A stretch of 39,036 nt of DNA from a virus. The position numbers and the translations under genes were made by a program. Under the pieces are notes generated by a model. The model was not told the origin of the DNA and did no database searches. It saw only the letters and a program-made list of their open reading frames with translations. Positions within the stretch are counted from its first letter, which is position 1. Each line of letters opens with the position of its first letter. This document shows, in pieces, positions 19,701 through 27,010 of this stretch. The DNA lies in IMG/VR virus record IMGVR_UViG_3300047274_000193, positions 1-39,036 of that record; one strand, given 5' to 3'.

Positions 19701-22350
19701 TGTCGGCAAGGGCCTGAGTCATGTGGCCGTTCTTGACGATTACCTCGAGTTCACGGTCGGACAGGGTTCCGATGATGGAGGTGTCCCCGTTGACGTCCAC
19801 GATGGTCTGGGTGCCTCGCTCGGCGGCCGGAAGGATGTTGACCGAGTCGATGATGCCTTGGACACGGGTCTGGTTCTCCCGACGCATCTGGGCCTCGGAA
19901 CTCTCACGGGCTCCACCCTTGCGGTCACGACGGAACAGGCCGTCAAGGCCGTGCGTCTCGACGAACCGGGCCCTCTGCTCCGGAGTCATGTTCCGGAGGA
20001 TGATGCTTTCGCCTCCGTTGACGCCAGCCGCCGCACGGACCAAGTCCCTCATCAGGAAGTCCAATGCGGACCTGCGGAGACGGCCGTTGCCCGGACGGAA
20101 CACCTCGTCGATGTAAGCCTGACGGGGCTTTCCGGTCCTCTGGTCGATTACGGTCCGGTTGAAGTCGAAACTCGGCATCGACTTCTTGAGACGGGCTTCG
20201 GTGAAGGACACCCAGCCCATCTTGAGGTTGTCAAAGATGCCACGCAGACCCGGCAGTTTGCCGCCGTAGAACAGGTAGTCCGGGGACTTGTCGTCGAGCC
20301 AATGGTTGAAGTAGTAGGCCCCGAACTCCTCTGACAGATTCTCAAGGACGGCCCTGCCTTCAAGGCCGGACTCCGAGATGAGTTTGCCGCTGGTTTCGTA
20401 CTCCTTGATGGCGGCGTCCAACTGGTCCAACTTGGCCTTCTTCTGGGCCGGGTCCCTGTACTCAATGTCGATGTACCGCTTGAACATCTCATACGCCTCT
20501 GCGGCAGGAATCTCTCCTGCACGGATGAGTTCCCCCTTGGGCCCACGGACGCCAAGGATTGACTGGGTGACGGCATCGGTGAAGTTCTTGGCGAACACCG
20601 ACGTCCGCATGATTCCGTGGAACAGTTCGTGGCCGATGGCGTTCTTGGTCGCCCAGTCGGTGTTGATGAAAATGTCGACCTGACCGGACTTGTCCTTCTG
20701 GATGACGAACCCTTCCCAGCGATGGTACATCTTCGGGTCGTTGGGGTCCTCGCCACGGATGACACGCCCCGGACGGTCCGGGTCGAAGGTGTCGACGAGT
20801 TTGTTCTTCTGAAGGAAAGCCTCGAAGGACGCACCGTCGTGCATGTTCAGACGGGCTCCCGGTGCGACAGTATCCAGACCTACGATGATGTGGTCATAGG
20901 ACTTGTTGTGCTTCTCTCCCAAGGCTCTGAGCAACATCACGGCTTCATACTGGGACTTGTCGGTGTCCTTGAGCCCCTCGATGACCATGTCCGCTTGGAT
21001 GCGGGTACGCTCCTTGTGAATGTCACTCACTCCACGTCCGATGACACCGCCGATGGCCCCAAGTGCGGTTCCTGAGCCAGCCCCTGCGGCCGCACCTTCC
21101 AGACCTCCGGCAAGTCCGCCGAGGGCACCTCCGATGACGGCACCTTCAAGGGCGGCCTCTCCGGCGGCATAGGCGTATCCAAACAGCGGGTCGGCGGCGT
21201 CGATGATTTGGAGCATCCGCTTGGCCTGAGGAGTCAGGTTGTCGGCTTCAGCCTTCAGGGCCCGGGCGGCATAGGAAAGTATGCCCCTCTGTTCCCTGCC
21301 CATCTGGCGTCCGATGGCTCCGACAGTCTCTCCGATGCCCCCTATGACATTGGCGGCATAGTAGGCGTCAGAGACGGTAGACCATCCGGGCACACGGAGG
21401 GCGGAAGTTGCAAGGCCAGCACCCTGAAGGGTTTGCTGGAACGCCTGAGGGGACATTCCGACCACGTCACCGAACAGGGCGGAACCACGGGCTACGGCTC
21501 CGTCAATGGTCCCGCTGACCATGCGGCCAGCGATTTCAAGCGGGGCTCCGGCCACACGCAGGGCACCGGAAAGCACCAAGTCTTTCATGGCCTGAGTGCG
21601 TCCGGCGGCGGCGATGATTTTCTCGGCGAAATGACCAGCACCTACGGCCTTTGCTCCAGCCTTGGCAATAGTGGTAAAGGCACCGGAAGGGATGAAAAGA
21701 CTTGGGTCTGCGATGTACGAGATGGCCTGAGCCACCTCCGGAATCATCATGTCCTTGTCGATTTCAACGTCAAAGACCTCCTTTGAGGCCGAAGTCTGAC
21801 CTTTGAGAATCGCCATGGTTTTGGCGTTGAACTCACGGGCCTTGAGGAACTGCTGATACTCGGCTTCTGGGTCAGAACCATCTCCAGAAAGCACGTTCTT
21901 GAACTGGAAAAGTACGCTGTTAGGGTCCTGAGACTGGGCAAGCATGCCGTAGAAGTCACGAGTGCCACGTGCAAAGCCCTCAAAGATGGTCGGGAGGGCC
22001 TTGGACACCTTGTCGTCGGCTTCGACTCCGGCCTCAATGGCCGTGCCCAAGTCGCTCAAGACCTGACCGAATCCGGACGTAAAGGCGTCGATAATGTCGA
22101 CCTCACGGCTTTTCATCCAGTTCTTGTAAATGTCGTACTCGTCCATGGTCGGAACGTAGTTCTCGTTCTCGGCCATGAGTTGAGCCAACTCATCACCCGT
22201 GATTGGGCCGTTCAGTTCGGCCTCCGCCCGTTCACGCTCCTCGGGAGACAGTTGCGAGAGCAACTGCTGTTCTTCGTCCATCTGCTCGGGAGTCCCGAAC
22301 ATCTCCCCTTGGAGGGGAGCGACGACTTTCTTGCGGATAAGGTCTGCCAT
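13762..22350 (-). CDS. Giant multi-domain polyvalent protein (2862 aa), probable ejected internal virion protein
   Basis: The last and largest of three consecutive core-type genes (334, 763, 2862 residues), in the order of T7 gp14-gp15-gp16, so it is probably packaged and ejected with the DNA. Domains seen, with rough residues: a Gly/Ala-rich membrane-active-looking stretch (388-440); a zincin-like metalloprotease with HELFH at 574-578 and a downstream EEFGAYY; an ADP-ribosyltransferase-like domain of the polyvalent-protein type (1450-1570, with HGTP, GIFFA and GHDGVVFNN motifs); a GNAT acetyltransferase-like domain (about 1630-1755, RNKGYGK); a coiled coil (about 1930-2047); a second metalloprotease with HEIGH at 2441-2445; a Pro-rich linker (about 2738-2798); and a C-terminal small domain also found near 1112-1165. 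No SLT motif was found, unlike T7 gp16. The start ATG at 22350 overlaps the upstream stop (TAATG). Domain calls are by motif reading. Confidence 0.85.
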   Translation of the reverse strand: MADLIRKKVVAPLQGEMFGTPEQMDEEQQLLSQLSPEERERAEAELNGPITGDELAQLMAENENYVPTMDEYDIYKNWMKSREVDIIDAFTSGFGQVLSDLGTAIEAGVEADDKVSKALPTIFEGFARGTRDFYGMLAQSQDPNSVLFQFKNVLSGDGSDPEAEYQQFLKAREFNAKTMAILKGQTSASKEVFDVEIDKDMMIPEVAQAISYIADPSLFIPSGAFTTIAKAGAKAVGAGHFAEKIIAAAGRTQAMKDLVLSGALRVAGAPLEIAGRMVSGTIDGAVARGSALFGDVVGMSPQAFQQTLQGAGLATSALRVPGWSTVSDAYYAANVIGGIGETVGAIGRQMGREQRGILSYAARALKAEADNLTPQAKRMLQIIDAADPLFGYAYAAGEAALEGAVIGGALGGLAGGLEGAAAGAGSGTALGAIGGVIGRGVSDIHKERTRIQADMVIEGLKDTDKSQYEAVMLLRALGEKHNKSYDHIIVGLDTVAPGARLNMHDGASFEAFLQKNKLVDTFDPDRPGRVIRGEDPNDPKMYHRWEGFVIQKDKSGQVDIFINTDWATKNAIGHELFHGIMRTSVFAKNFTDAVTQSILGVRGPKGELIRAGEIPAAEAYEMFKRYIDIEYRDPAQKKAKLDQLDAAIKEYETSGKLISESGLEGRAVLENLSEEFGAYYFNHWLDDKSPDYLFYGGKLPGLRGIFDNLKMGWVSFTEARLKKSMPSFDFNRTVIDQRTGKPRQAYIDEVFRPGNGRLRRSALDFLMRDLVRAAAGVNGGESIILRNMTPEQRARFVETHGLDGLFRRDRKGGARESSEAQMRRENQTRVQGIIDSVNILPAAERGTQTIVDVNGDTSIIGTLSDRELEVIVKNGHMTQALADKYKTMREIAANKGKKANVVQSNYWGESMEQGSGRTPRRVVNTGDNRSVPMTRRVFVPHSLETVITLKKNGDANFGVLAHSLDYDNLGRRSYAIYSQPEARALYGNDYDSFQADFYRYLQNLSDPNAIPSADLFGGGDVGAKKRNFFHEVLGSALRQGESYINPPRPGYAGPEGRGEFFVYQTLRLDRMSHVAVRPDIVPYDHTQVYDRTRRNYKPSELSIEQTQNGTVYKHPVGYNIISKGALSRAYDAQGKVIGSFSNPDQASRAITREINRRDKEEVEASIRNIRSEQRMFKPVDDNEAGEAVSLGDLFQTAAMRDFVGNLPIVRQTADEQFTDFKRNIESGLVTKQQAERLIMEVEAAFNGELRELMLEKQLERLEIGDGGQPSFGTSSKGLNDVLSKYIGGKTIGPAMNWFGGFDALMKAALRLTNEATSMDEFIPNFVKNLQAMNRTQIKDAEGLVRDLMPFAGELEAQAKMGNEIKRLKAELKRVTQGNNRGFYQRSSVQGPNFKLHASRVLDAKEYVSNLDPDKVHDGLGKYLAEQLPLRRFFQSNNYAKQFDTGVGFVAVGVHGTPSAELLKVRELDPSKGGETTGAESARHGIFFAASDETALSPLYQTSQKNPDFVKPQMLKAVFKMNNPLVFDYSANALGGKMKFLVQEAFLKGHDGVVFNNINDGGDFDTVFVIRNDVAKDQHRVIETTLDMEEGATPLPRGTGPDGQPLTVGTKNLKPAEGELEPTGRKYDTNSKLFTSKFLGRFAKENPKVTDGLTIKVDYDTYASPFTGEQIPYGFTIRFDNPWEGGGKEPIAEIGVRFEKGAQFGDHAYITRVDVRSDMRNKGYGKLIYSEAGERVRSLGAEYLLGSVINKDNIPFHIREEIFGKGSTRQPNGRLGSTITKIDRNAYYKPAEGEAPPPRNIKELIDEQGANFNPESLVGSLLRYRKDSADETPIYARILEFGKNKHGQFYRLINENQYQKIMASDDGDKVKAMRIREGSEMFGGDKYSRYKDPADFNKWLGRIYDEVQMPSAEAEPAKPTRPSQIDSANLRTVLEDAESTLDSTTFTKDHTTALYGNKSGTKKGILKTAAEALEAYDKATTPEAKEAAISELADSIEELRSILDELEEVQSNSEAFENTEGYQRREEQIEALTEAVDALENAIRPDDMEGDAQVSMKPVEGDRLPEPSDSVPPGPMFEVLLNTYGLTKEQKAQLKDELHRDALQLKEVKEFIAIASVLDERIKLKGKHKGIGDLLRKMANPYRPALEDPKTKKITDDGSKITLSDVVLDLQLTKDEVNQFNEAYYALHDLMAKQINELQVLYRRIEPPQNTFNARIKPQTGVMGDSDKLLMEKINRKISTVREYFERAGLPVSARALIHALSWNTPGSKKVTGDGMVIKGIRNTGYEASNIGFFDDTTISKLQAGSFQGTATKPSGQKSGVTNFMLLAAVEVQGGYAGHVANLYRRALQSNHRTGRSVNPAGTGVIEPAAFNADRPYLMEEARFIRDDQSYHYSHQSEGIGIPLSGYTHLADIAIRDIRHSTDHKYSRNHGGQDTYGMVILHEIGHTFQLDRLDAVSHAYVGTRNLQTTGNQRNQSWFVNGENTGAGPEAVSVFRTATPFEHALSQYMTHSGFTLDGVFYKDDSGMGWFRNADDFLKKIDGDPSLLEKTDLHLLTQLLVVKFMEHAAKHVPLDPRDPHKGTVAQYISRYKNFGIRNNPTYSGKGIYQWSTLSEFMTSIHTNFSQIRDLISVDALKFDSTTQMVYDFVMKHLLGSTPERQKVMANAFSQANELMASALSTYPETGSFKTIPDTSRIKDKSAAIFQISELMTMLMMTSANPSEKTIGQTPFRGAELREKTGGKQAPPTGPPAPPPTPPTPPPAPPSPPPPVPPPPTPPPAPPTPPPPTPPPQPPLPGPTTPPAVIWRSWTNDTTENGSMWRNKVGYTITYLAGRKFRLYNPQNALVGIYNDLEEAKRRVRRDEPK

Positions 22351-24641
22351 TAGGATGACGGAGGAAGGTTACGTTCGGCCCGCAGACGACGACTACGAAT
22401 CTGCCTGACCACGTCGGAACCCTGACCGCCGACCCTGACATTGAGGCCCATGGACTTGGGCCAGTTGACCAGTTCACGGTCAACACGGGACTTGAGTCCC
22501 TTGAGTGCCGCCAAGTCCTGAGACTCCAGCGAGAAGATGGCCGTCGGGTTTCTCACGATTCTTTCAAGGATTGCCTGTTCCGGAATGGCGACCTGACCCG
22601 GACCGACGATGGGGATACGCAGGGCGGCGATGATTTCCGACTGCAACTGGTCGGCACGAGCCCGGGCGGTCGGCGACAGGGACTCATAACCCATGTCATT
22701 GATGGTGATGAGTTCGTCGATGGCTGAACGGACGTTAGCCATGTGGGCGTAGTCCTTTCGGAAAGCCTGAGCCCCGGCGACGGTTCCACCGAAGATGCCG
22801 TCAAGGATGACGCCGTCGGCGATTTCGGTGTTCTGGAAGGTCAGGGCCTTGGCAGAGGCAATCTTCTCAATGTCCTGTTCCTTGCCGCTGGTAAGCGGAG
22901 TGACGTTGCCCTTGCCGTCGACCATGACCGGGATGCCGTTGACCGTGGTCGTCCGGATTGCCGCCTCGGGATACATCTGACGGTACATCTGGGTGAACCC
23001 TGCGGGAACGGACCCGAAACGCTTGGCATAGAACTCACGGGCAACGGACTCCTTCTCTGCGGCGTTGAGTTGGACTTCGACCATCCTTTCTCCGAGGTTA
23101 AGTTCACCGATTGAGAACGGCTTGGACTGTGGTTTCTGTTCTGGAGTCGTCGCTTTCTTAACTTCCTCAGGTCTTGGAGCCTTCTTGTTGGTGGCGATGA
23201 TGTTCTTAAGACGCTGTTCCTCCTTCTTGTATTCTTCGAGGAGCCTTGCGTCGTTTCCGGTTCTCGCTTCTTCGGCGGAAAGTTTCTGTTTGTCGGTGTA
23301 TCTGGTTATTGCGTCCTCAAGTGCCCTTGTTTCATTGACCGTCAGGTCACGCCCGGCAGACGCAAGAGCCCATCCGTATGGACCAGTAAGTGAAGCAAGA
23401 TACGGCCTAACAACTCCAGAAGCAAAACCAGTAAGAGAAGTTCTTATTCCAAGAGGGTCATACAACTTGGACTCATCTCCATCAAAAGTTCGTTTTACAA
23501 TAACATCTGCAAGTTCAGGAGTAATCTTGACGTCACTTCGTATCATTTCAGCAAAACCAAACACGCTCTGTTTGCCTATGGCTTCATTTATCTTGAGACC
23601 CTGACGTCCAATCCAGTTCTGTGCTTCCCTTCGTTTTCCGGGGGTGATTGCCTCGCCTGAATCAATCTTGTCCTTCAGTTCCTTCATCTTGGCCTGAAGC
23701 GTGGTCAGTTCTCCCTGTGCCTGTGTTGCATAGTCAGGCTTCTTGGGCTTTTGAGCCTTAGGACTCAATGCGGCTTCTGCCGCCTGAGCGTCAGCCATGC
23801 TCTGCTCGTAGGAGGCGTCCTGTTCGGCCCGCATCTTTCCAAAGTCGGTGAGTTCTCCGACCTCGTTGGTTTCCTTCATCGCATACTGCCCGAGTGCGTA
23901 GGCGAACTCGGACTTCTGCTCAGGAGTCATGTCTTTGTTGGCATACTCAGCCTTCACCTTTTCGATGTATTCACGAACACCCTTCTGAACCATGTCGGGC
24001 TGGTCCGGGAACGTCTTTTCAAGGTTAGCCTTCAGGTCCCTGACTCCCTTGAAGAACGGATTGTTAGGGTCGACCAACACGTTCGGAGTGACGACGTCCT
24101 CGGCCACCTGAGCCGTATCAGGCGTCTGGTTTGCGGTCTGTTCAAGACGGTTCTTCAGGATGAAGTCGTTAATCTTCATCTGATGTTCCACCTGTCCCAT
24201 GGCCGCCGAAGCGGCGTTGACCGCTTGCAACTTGGCGTTGAGGCCCTTCGCAGGGGCCACCTTCAGTTGCTGGATGGCCGTGTCCAGTTGCTTCGCATAC
24301 TGAACCATCGGGTTCTTTGATACTTCTGCGAACATGGCGTCATCCGTACCTTCGGACGGGTCATCGGTCATGTACCTGTCGAGGGTCGCACGGTCGATTC
24401 CGGAGGCTTCAAGGAACGCCTCACGCTGAAGTAGCAACTGCTGGCCCTTGAGTTCAATCTCCTGATTGGCCGCCTCTGACTTCGCCTTGGTGTCGTAGTA
24501 TTCCTTAAGCCCGGATGCGAGTGAGGAACCGAGGTTCGAGAACCCGGAACCGAGCATACTGCCGATGTTGGCACCTGCCTGTGCGATGCCCGGAACGGCC
24601 TCGAAGCCTCCGGACTGGTACCTTTGGAACGGGTTTGCCAT
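22350..24641 (-). CDS. Internal virion protein, T7 gp15-like by size and order (763 aa)
   Basis: No domain is recognised with certainty. The 763-residue protein is largely helical. It has an N-terminal Gly/Ser-rich hydrophobic region (about 15-45), long Gln/Ala/Lys/Glu helices (about 50-330) with a coiled-coil stretch at about 310-330, a more hydrophobic middle (about 405-440: TGFASGVVRPYLASLTG) and a mixed C-terminal part. Length (T7 gp15 is 747) and position between a small Ala-rich core protein and the giant protein support a role in the ejectosome that spans the cell envelope. The start is ATG 24641. DNA at 23401-23520 drops to 40% GC (48 of 120 by hand count), hinting at a recombined patch. 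Confidence 0.68.
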   Translation of the reverse strand: MANPFQRYQSGGFEAVPGIAQAGANIGSMLGSGFSNLGSSLASGLKEYYDTKAKSEAANQEIELKGQQLLLQREAFLEASGIDRATLDRYMTDDPSEGTDDAMFAEVSKNPMVQYAKQLDTAIQQLKVAPAKGLNAKLQAVNAASAAMGQVEHQMKINDFILKNRLEQTANQTPDTAQVAEDVVTPNVLVDPNNPFFKGVRDLKANLEKTFPDQPDMVQKGVREYIEKVKAEYANKDMTPEQKSEFAYALGQYAMKETNEVGELTDFGKMRAEQDASYEQSMADAQAAEAALSPKAQKPKKPDYATQAQGELTTLQAKMKELKDKIDSGEAITPGKRREAQNWIGRQGLKINEAIGKQSVFGFAEMIRSDVKITPELADVIVKRTFDGDESKLYDPLGIRTSLTGFASGVVRPYLASLTGPYGWALASAGRDLTVNETRALEDAITRYTDKQKLSAEEARTGNDARLLEEYKKEEQRLKNIIATNKKAPRPEEVKKATTPEQKPQSKPFSIGELNLGERMVEVQLNAAEKESVAREFYAKRFGSVPAGFTQMYRQMYPEAAIRTTTVNGIPVMVDGKGNVTPLTSGKEQDIEKIASAKALTFQNTEIADGVILDGIFGGTVAGAQAFRKDYAHMANVRSAIDELITINDMGYESLSPTARARADQLQSEIIAALRIPIVGPGQVAIPEQAILERIVRNPTAIFSLESQDLAALKGLKSRVDRELVNWPKSMGLNVRVGGQGSDVVRQIRSRRLRAERNLPPSS

Positions 24642-24647
24642 GAATGG

Positions 24648-25652
24648 TTATCGTCCGAGGCTTCCGAGGTACGCCCCGCCGAGCGAACCAAGGCCGGACA
24701 TGATGCCGCTTTGGAGGCCAGCCTGAGCCTGAGCCCGGGCGATGTTGACCTGAGCCTGAGTGCTGTACTGCTGGCCCATGACGCCAGCCATGTACTGAGA
24801 CTCCGGCTGGACGAACTGCGGGCCCTGAGCCCCGGTCATGCCGGATGCGGCTCCCATCAGGCTTCCGGGGCTCATAACGTTGGAAAGCATCGGAGTTGCG
24901 TAAGTGGCGGCGGCTCGGTCGGCTACGCCAGCACCAAGTCCATAGACTCCGGTGGCGTACTGCCGTGCCCTGTTTTCACGTTCCAAGCCAAGTTTGTAGG
25001 AGTTAAGCACTTCCTGACCGACTGCCTGATTCCCGGTGAGCCCACGGGCCGCCATGGCCGCACGGGCTGACTGCTGGGCCAGCGTCTGCATCTGGGGAGT
25101 CAGGGACATTCCGGCGTTCAGGTCGGATTGTGCCTGAGACGTCATCGTTGAAAGAAGCCCCGTAGCACCCGGGGCCATGCTACCCATGTACGTGTCCCTC
25201 GCCAGCGAGGCCGCTTGAGCGTAGGAAGGAGCCATGCTTGCCAGATTGTACTGGCTGATTGCGGCTCCAGCGGGTGCATACTGCTCATACAGCCGACCAA
25301 GGGACCCCAACTGTCCCATGAGCGACTCCTCCTGCAACTGCCGATACATCGGCATCGCCTCACGTTCGGCCTGTGCTATGTCAGGAAGAATCTGGCGTTG
25401 AGCCTCAAGGGCTCCGGTCATCTCGCCGTAGTAAGAACGGGCGTTAGGGGCTGAAATGCCCTTGGCGGCTTTACTGCCAGTACGGTATGCGTCTCCGGCC
25501 ATTCCAAGGGCTCCTCCAACGAGGGCACCTCCCATACCTGCGGCGGCAATAGAACCAACTCCTGCGGTTCCACCAATGGCGGCCCCTACGAGGGCCAGAG
25601 GACCGCAACAGCCCAATCTTGAGGGCATGTTGAAAATGGCAGGAAAACTCAT
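24648..25652 (-). CDS. Internal virion protein, T7 gp14-like by composition and order (334 aa)
   Basis: The protein starts with a Gly/Ala-rich hydrophobic region (about 12-60, LVGAAIGGTAGVGSIAAAGMGGALVGG). Long helices rich in Ala, Gln and Met follow, then Met/Gly/Gln repeats near the end (AQAQAGLQSG, SGLGSLGGAYLGSLGR). These are features of the small podoviral core protein that inserts in the outer membrane during DNA ejection (T7 gp14). It is longer than T7 gp14 (196) but similar to other podoviral versions. It overlaps the upstream gene as ATGA and is followed six bases later by the gp15-like gene. The functional assignment rests on order and composition. Confidence 0.65.
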   Translation of the reverse strand: MSFPAIFNMPSRLGCCGPLALVGAAIGGTAGVGSIAAAGMGGALVGGALGMAGDAYRTGSKAAKGISAPNARSYYGEMTGALEAQRQILPDIAQAEREAMPMYRQLQEESLMGQLGSLGRLYEQYAPAGAAISQYNLASMAPSYAQAASLARDTYMGSMAPGATGLLSTMTSQAQSDLNAGMSLTPQMQTLAQQSARAAMAARGLTGNQAVGQEVLNSYKLGLERENRARQYATGVYGLGAGVADRAAATYATPMLSNVMSPGSLMGAASGMTGAQGPQFVQPESQYMAGVMGQQYSTQAQVNIARAQAQAGLQSGIMSGLGSLGGAYLGSLGR

Positions 25653-26083
25653 GTGTTCAGTCCTTTTGTAAGTTCAAAGTAGCGGTTGTTCAGCAACGAT
25701 ACAACCCCTTTTCTGACGGCAAACTTGCGTTGCTCCTTCCAGTTGGGGTACCGAAGCATGAACTGTGCGGTCAGGGCCCGCCGGGCGGCATCATTCTCAA
25801 AGATGGTATCCATTACGATTAGGTCCTTGGATGATTCATCCGCCTTTGGAACTTCGTCGTCAGAAGGCAGGATTTCGCTCAACTTGCCGTCATAAGGTTT
25901 AGCAACCGGATAGACGACTGAGATGCCCTTCGGGTCCGGCCCGTCAAGGTACAGAAAAAGGTAGTCCTTTGAAAAGGCCCAAGCGAGGTACTGTCCAACC
26001 GCATCATCCTTCCAAGGAAACGCAGTCCCGTCCTTATGCTCAGAGGACCCCTTGATGAACTCAATGAGTCTGCCGAGAAGCAT
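25649..26083 (-). CDS. Small virion-assembly protein in T7 gp13 position, possibly GNAT-like
   Basis: The 144-residue protein sits where T7 has gp13 (138 residues), between the nozzle/fibre genes and the core proteins. It has an aromatic strand region (YLAWAFSKDYLFLYLD, about 32-47), a predicted strand ISVVYPV, an acidic loop, a strand with DLIVMDTIF (about 86-94), a helix (ARRALTAQFMLRYP) and a final R-K-G-V-V...YFEL segment. That order is compatible with a degenerate GNAT fold like that suggested for gp13-type proteins. Start and stop overlap the neighbours. Function is inferred from order and should be treated as tentative. Confidence 0.5.
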   Translation of the reverse strand: MLLGRLIEFIKGSSEHKDGTAFPWKDDAVGQYLAWAFSKDYLFLYLDGPDPKGISVVYPVAKPYDGKLSEILPSDDEVPKADESSKDLIVMDTIFENDAARRALTAQFMLRYPNWKEQRKFAVRKGVVSLLNNRYFELTKGLNT

Positions 26084-27009
26084 CAGGCCGTCTTGTATTT
26101 GTAGATGCGGAACTTGCCGATGCTACCCTTGGTCCCGTCAGGAAATGATGCAAGATTGGTGGAAGTAGGAGTGATGTGAATGTTTGGCTGACTACATTTA
26201 GTCCTAAAAACAAATGACCCTGTGTAAGTAGAAGATGAGCCGATAACTGCTGTGTTTGTTACTTGGAATGGTCTGACAGCACTATTAGTTACATAGTATC
26301 CAATGATGTGATTTACAGAGTCTGAACTATCTGTAACCCTGTAATGAACATTACTGTTGTTATCAGTAAATAAAGTGACATTTACTTCTATTACCCACAC
26401 CTCTCCGGTAAGTTTCGTGTATGATGCGGACGTAAACAGGTTATGAAGCGTATTTGCAGTAGCACCAACGGCATAAGGAATGTCCTCCTCTACAATCTCA
26501 GTAAGCACGTATCCGACCGTTCCATTGACCTGCAAGGCACCCGTAAAGTTTGCCGTTCCGTTGCAAGTGAATCCTGCGTCAGCAACGACGTTTCCGGTCA
26601 AAGTTGAGCCACCAGTAACGGCAAGGTCGCCACTTACGGTGGCATCATCCCCGACGGTAAGGTCATCTACCACATTGACGTCGTCAGCCTCAAGCGGGCC
26701 CGCAACGTCAACCTTGTATGTGGCCGCAGGAGTAATAACGACGTCAGCACCTGCGTTCCCGGTCACGGACCCGGTGGTGATTGCCAGACCGCTGTTAAGC
26801 AGGTCGCCAACGGTCGCTTCACGAAGTGCGGTTGCCGAAAGGTCGTGAAGCAGTACGCTGTCTCCAGATGCCACAGTATTGGCCGTGATGTTGGTCTGGT
26901 CGGTGATTAGGCCCGGAAGAACCGTGGCGTTGTCGACAAGTCCGTTAAGACGAACACCAGTCACCTGTTGTCCGTCTGCGAAAGTATCTCCCTTGTTTAG
27001 TTGAGGCAT
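26083..27009 (-). CDS. Tail fibre-like / appendage protein (308 aa)
   Basis: The sequence is beta-rich. A central part carries repeating short strands with Thr, Val, Gly, Asp and Asn (about 105-170: VGDDATVSGDLAVTGGSTLTGNVVAD) typical of trimeric fibre shafts. The C-terminal domain is rich in Ser, Thr, Asn and aromatic residues and could be a receptor-binding or trimer-tip domain. The ATG at 27009 directly follows the stop of the nozzle gene. The C-terminal coding part is AT-rich (46 GC of 120 at 26221-26340, 38%), well below the genome, as is common when fibre tips are exchanged. It could bind cell-surface glycans; no family was recognised. Confidence 0.65.
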   Translation of the reverse strand: MPQLNKGDTFADGQQVTGVRLNGLVDNATVLPGLITDQTNITANTVASGDSVLLHDLSATALREATVGDLLNSGLAITTGSVTGNAGADVVITPAATYKVDVAGPLEADDVNVVDDLTVGDDATVSGDLAVTGGSTLTGNVVADAGFTCNGTANFTGALQVNGTVGYVLTEIVEEDIPYAVGATANTLHNLFTSASYTKLTGEVWVIEVNVTLFTDNNSNVHYRVTDSSDSVNHIIGYYVTNSAVRPFQVTNTAVIGSSSTYTGSFVFRTKCSQPNIHITPTSTNLASFPDGTKGSIGKFRIYKYKTA

Positions 27010-27010
27010 G

